Shown here: one piece after another, positions 63,557 to 64,000 of the stretch | Layout: every line of letters begins with the position of its first letter | Numbering within the stretch: the stretch's first letter is position 1 | NCBI RefSeq assembly: GCF_017303315.1 | Contig: NZ_JAFKOI010000002.1 | Coordinates: 589,396-653,395, forward strand | Length of the DNA: 64,000 bases | Direction: 5' to 3' | From: Bacillus sp. NTK071 | Lineage (GTDB): Bacteria; Bacillota; Bacilli; Bacillales; Guptibacillaceae | Notes under the pieces: model-generated | The model's input: only the letters and a program-made list of their open reading frames with translations | The model's database searches: none | What the model was told of the DNA's origin: nothing | Program-made: the position numbers and the translations under genes

Positions 63557-64000
63557 TTAAGTCCCTTGAATATTCTTCTGAGACTTCAATAATTTAATTA
63601 CCGCGATCATAGCATGCCCCAGTTTAAAGGTGATCATGCATTTAATATACGTTTGGATTGTTTTCACTTCGTAAATAGGTGTAACAATTAATTGTGGAAC
63701 TGTAAGCAAATTGGAATAGTGAGATAGGAGAGCAAAGATCGCAATCTTTGCATTTAATAGAAGTTCAGCTCCAACCGCTGTATTTGCAGCGTTCGTCATC
63801 CCAAAGTTGGTTTCCCACTGAATCTTTCGAACACTTGTTTTCCGAAGAATAAACTGAGCCGCATCCCTTGCTCCAAGCGTTTTCTTAATTAATTTCATAA
63901 GTTCTTGTATGTCTCCTGAGAAAGATGTTTCTTCAGCTTTCTCTTTAATTGCATCTTCTCCGTTTTCTAGTAACTCCTTAAGTGGAACTGCAGTCGAGTA
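63557..64000 (-). CDS. ytfI: DUF2953 protein YtfI (C-terminal part)
   Basis: The frame stays open to the right edge (about 147 codons visible), although an internal ATG at 63896-63898 could suggest a shorter gene. Visible sequence: AIKEKAEETSFSGD, LGARDAAQFILRKTSVRKIQWETNFGMTNAANTAVGAELLLNAK, then IYEVKTIQTYIKCMITFKLGHAMIAVIKLLK, which fits the DUF2953 family next to ytfJ. A membrane segment (IAIFALLSHYS region) is weak. The function is unknown. Confidence 0.87.
   Translation of the reverse strand, partial: YSTAVPLKELLENGEDAIKEKAEETSFSGDIQELMKLIKKTLGARDAAQFILRKTSVRKIQWETNFGMTNAANTAVGAELLLNAKIAIFALLSHYSNLLTVPQLIVTPIYEVKTIQTYIKCMITFKLGHAMIAVIKLLKSQKNIQGT

Noticed and set aside
63557-63898. Apparent short ytfI starting at an internal ATG
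   Set aside because: The frame continues open to the window edge with coding-like sequence, so the gene is simply cut by the window, not truncated or frameshifted.

Overview
The window is a chromosomal segment of an endospore-forming, low-G+C member of the Bacillaceae. The evidence is a long run of genes in the order known from Bacillus subtilis (pheS-ysgA-sspI, ysdC-ysdB-ysdA-rplT-rpmI-infC, thrS-ytxC-dnaI-dnaB-nrdR, speD-gapB, coaE-ytaF-mutM-polA, phoR-phoP, mdh-icd-citZ, pyk-pfkA-accA-accD-ytsJ-dnaE, ytrH-ytrI-nrnA-ytpI-ytoI, moaB-ackA-ytxK-tpx-ytfJ-ytfI). Several products are spore-specific (SspI, YtxC, YtaF, YtrH, YtrI, YtvI, YtfJ). The genus cannot be fixed from the sequence alone. I see no rRNA, tRNA, prophage, insertion sequence or CRISPR array.

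Layout. 1-11.4 kb: translation genes under RNA control. Two T-box leaders precede pheS (Phe specifier) and thrS (Thr specifier), and an L20-type leader precedes infC-rpmI-rplT. ysdB has a textbook sigma-W promoter. A TVP38-like membrane gene and a cytochrome bd oxidase pair (cydAB) sit between ysdB and ysdA. 11.4-22.7 kb: replication initiation and repair (dnaI, dnaB, nrdR, polA, mutM, coaE), polyamine synthesis (speD) and gluconeogenesis (gapB with two CcpN-like boxes). 22.9-40.4 kb: PhoPR and central carbon metabolism (mdh, icd, citZ, pyk, pfkA, accDA, malic enzyme). Several cre-like CcpA sites lie here, together with a FadR/FCD-type regulator whose likely operator lies at the malic enzyme promoter. 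A MarR-nitroreductase-monooxygenase operon, probably for quinone or electrophile detoxification, is inserted here. 40.5-49 kb: dnaE, sporulation membrane proteins, NrnA, YtoI and YtkL.

49.1-53.4 kb is the most unusual region. It is a compact six-gene operon encoding a DUF3939-like protein, a DUF4178-like protein, a PspA/ESCRT-III-like protein, a DUF4247-like lipoprotein, a DUF350 membrane protein and a membrane-anchored spermidine-synthase-like enzyme. It looks like an envelope-stress island that couples membrane remodelling to a polyamine-type transferase. 53.6-64 kb: alanine dehydrogenase, a two-gene fluoride exporter, an NCS1 permease, several small orphan genes, an EcsC-like protein, moaB, ackA, ytxK, tpx, ytfJ and the 3' part of ytfI.

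Non-coding highlights. A dispersed repeat family has two full-length hairpin copies and two half-copies, all lying 3' of genes. A ~135-nt speD leader contains a sequence complementary to the speD ribosome binding site. Operator-like palindromes lie at the malic enzyme and marR promoters. Start codons are often TTG or GTG, and infC starts at ATT. Where a Shine-Dalgarno sequence decided the start, the chosen start is given.
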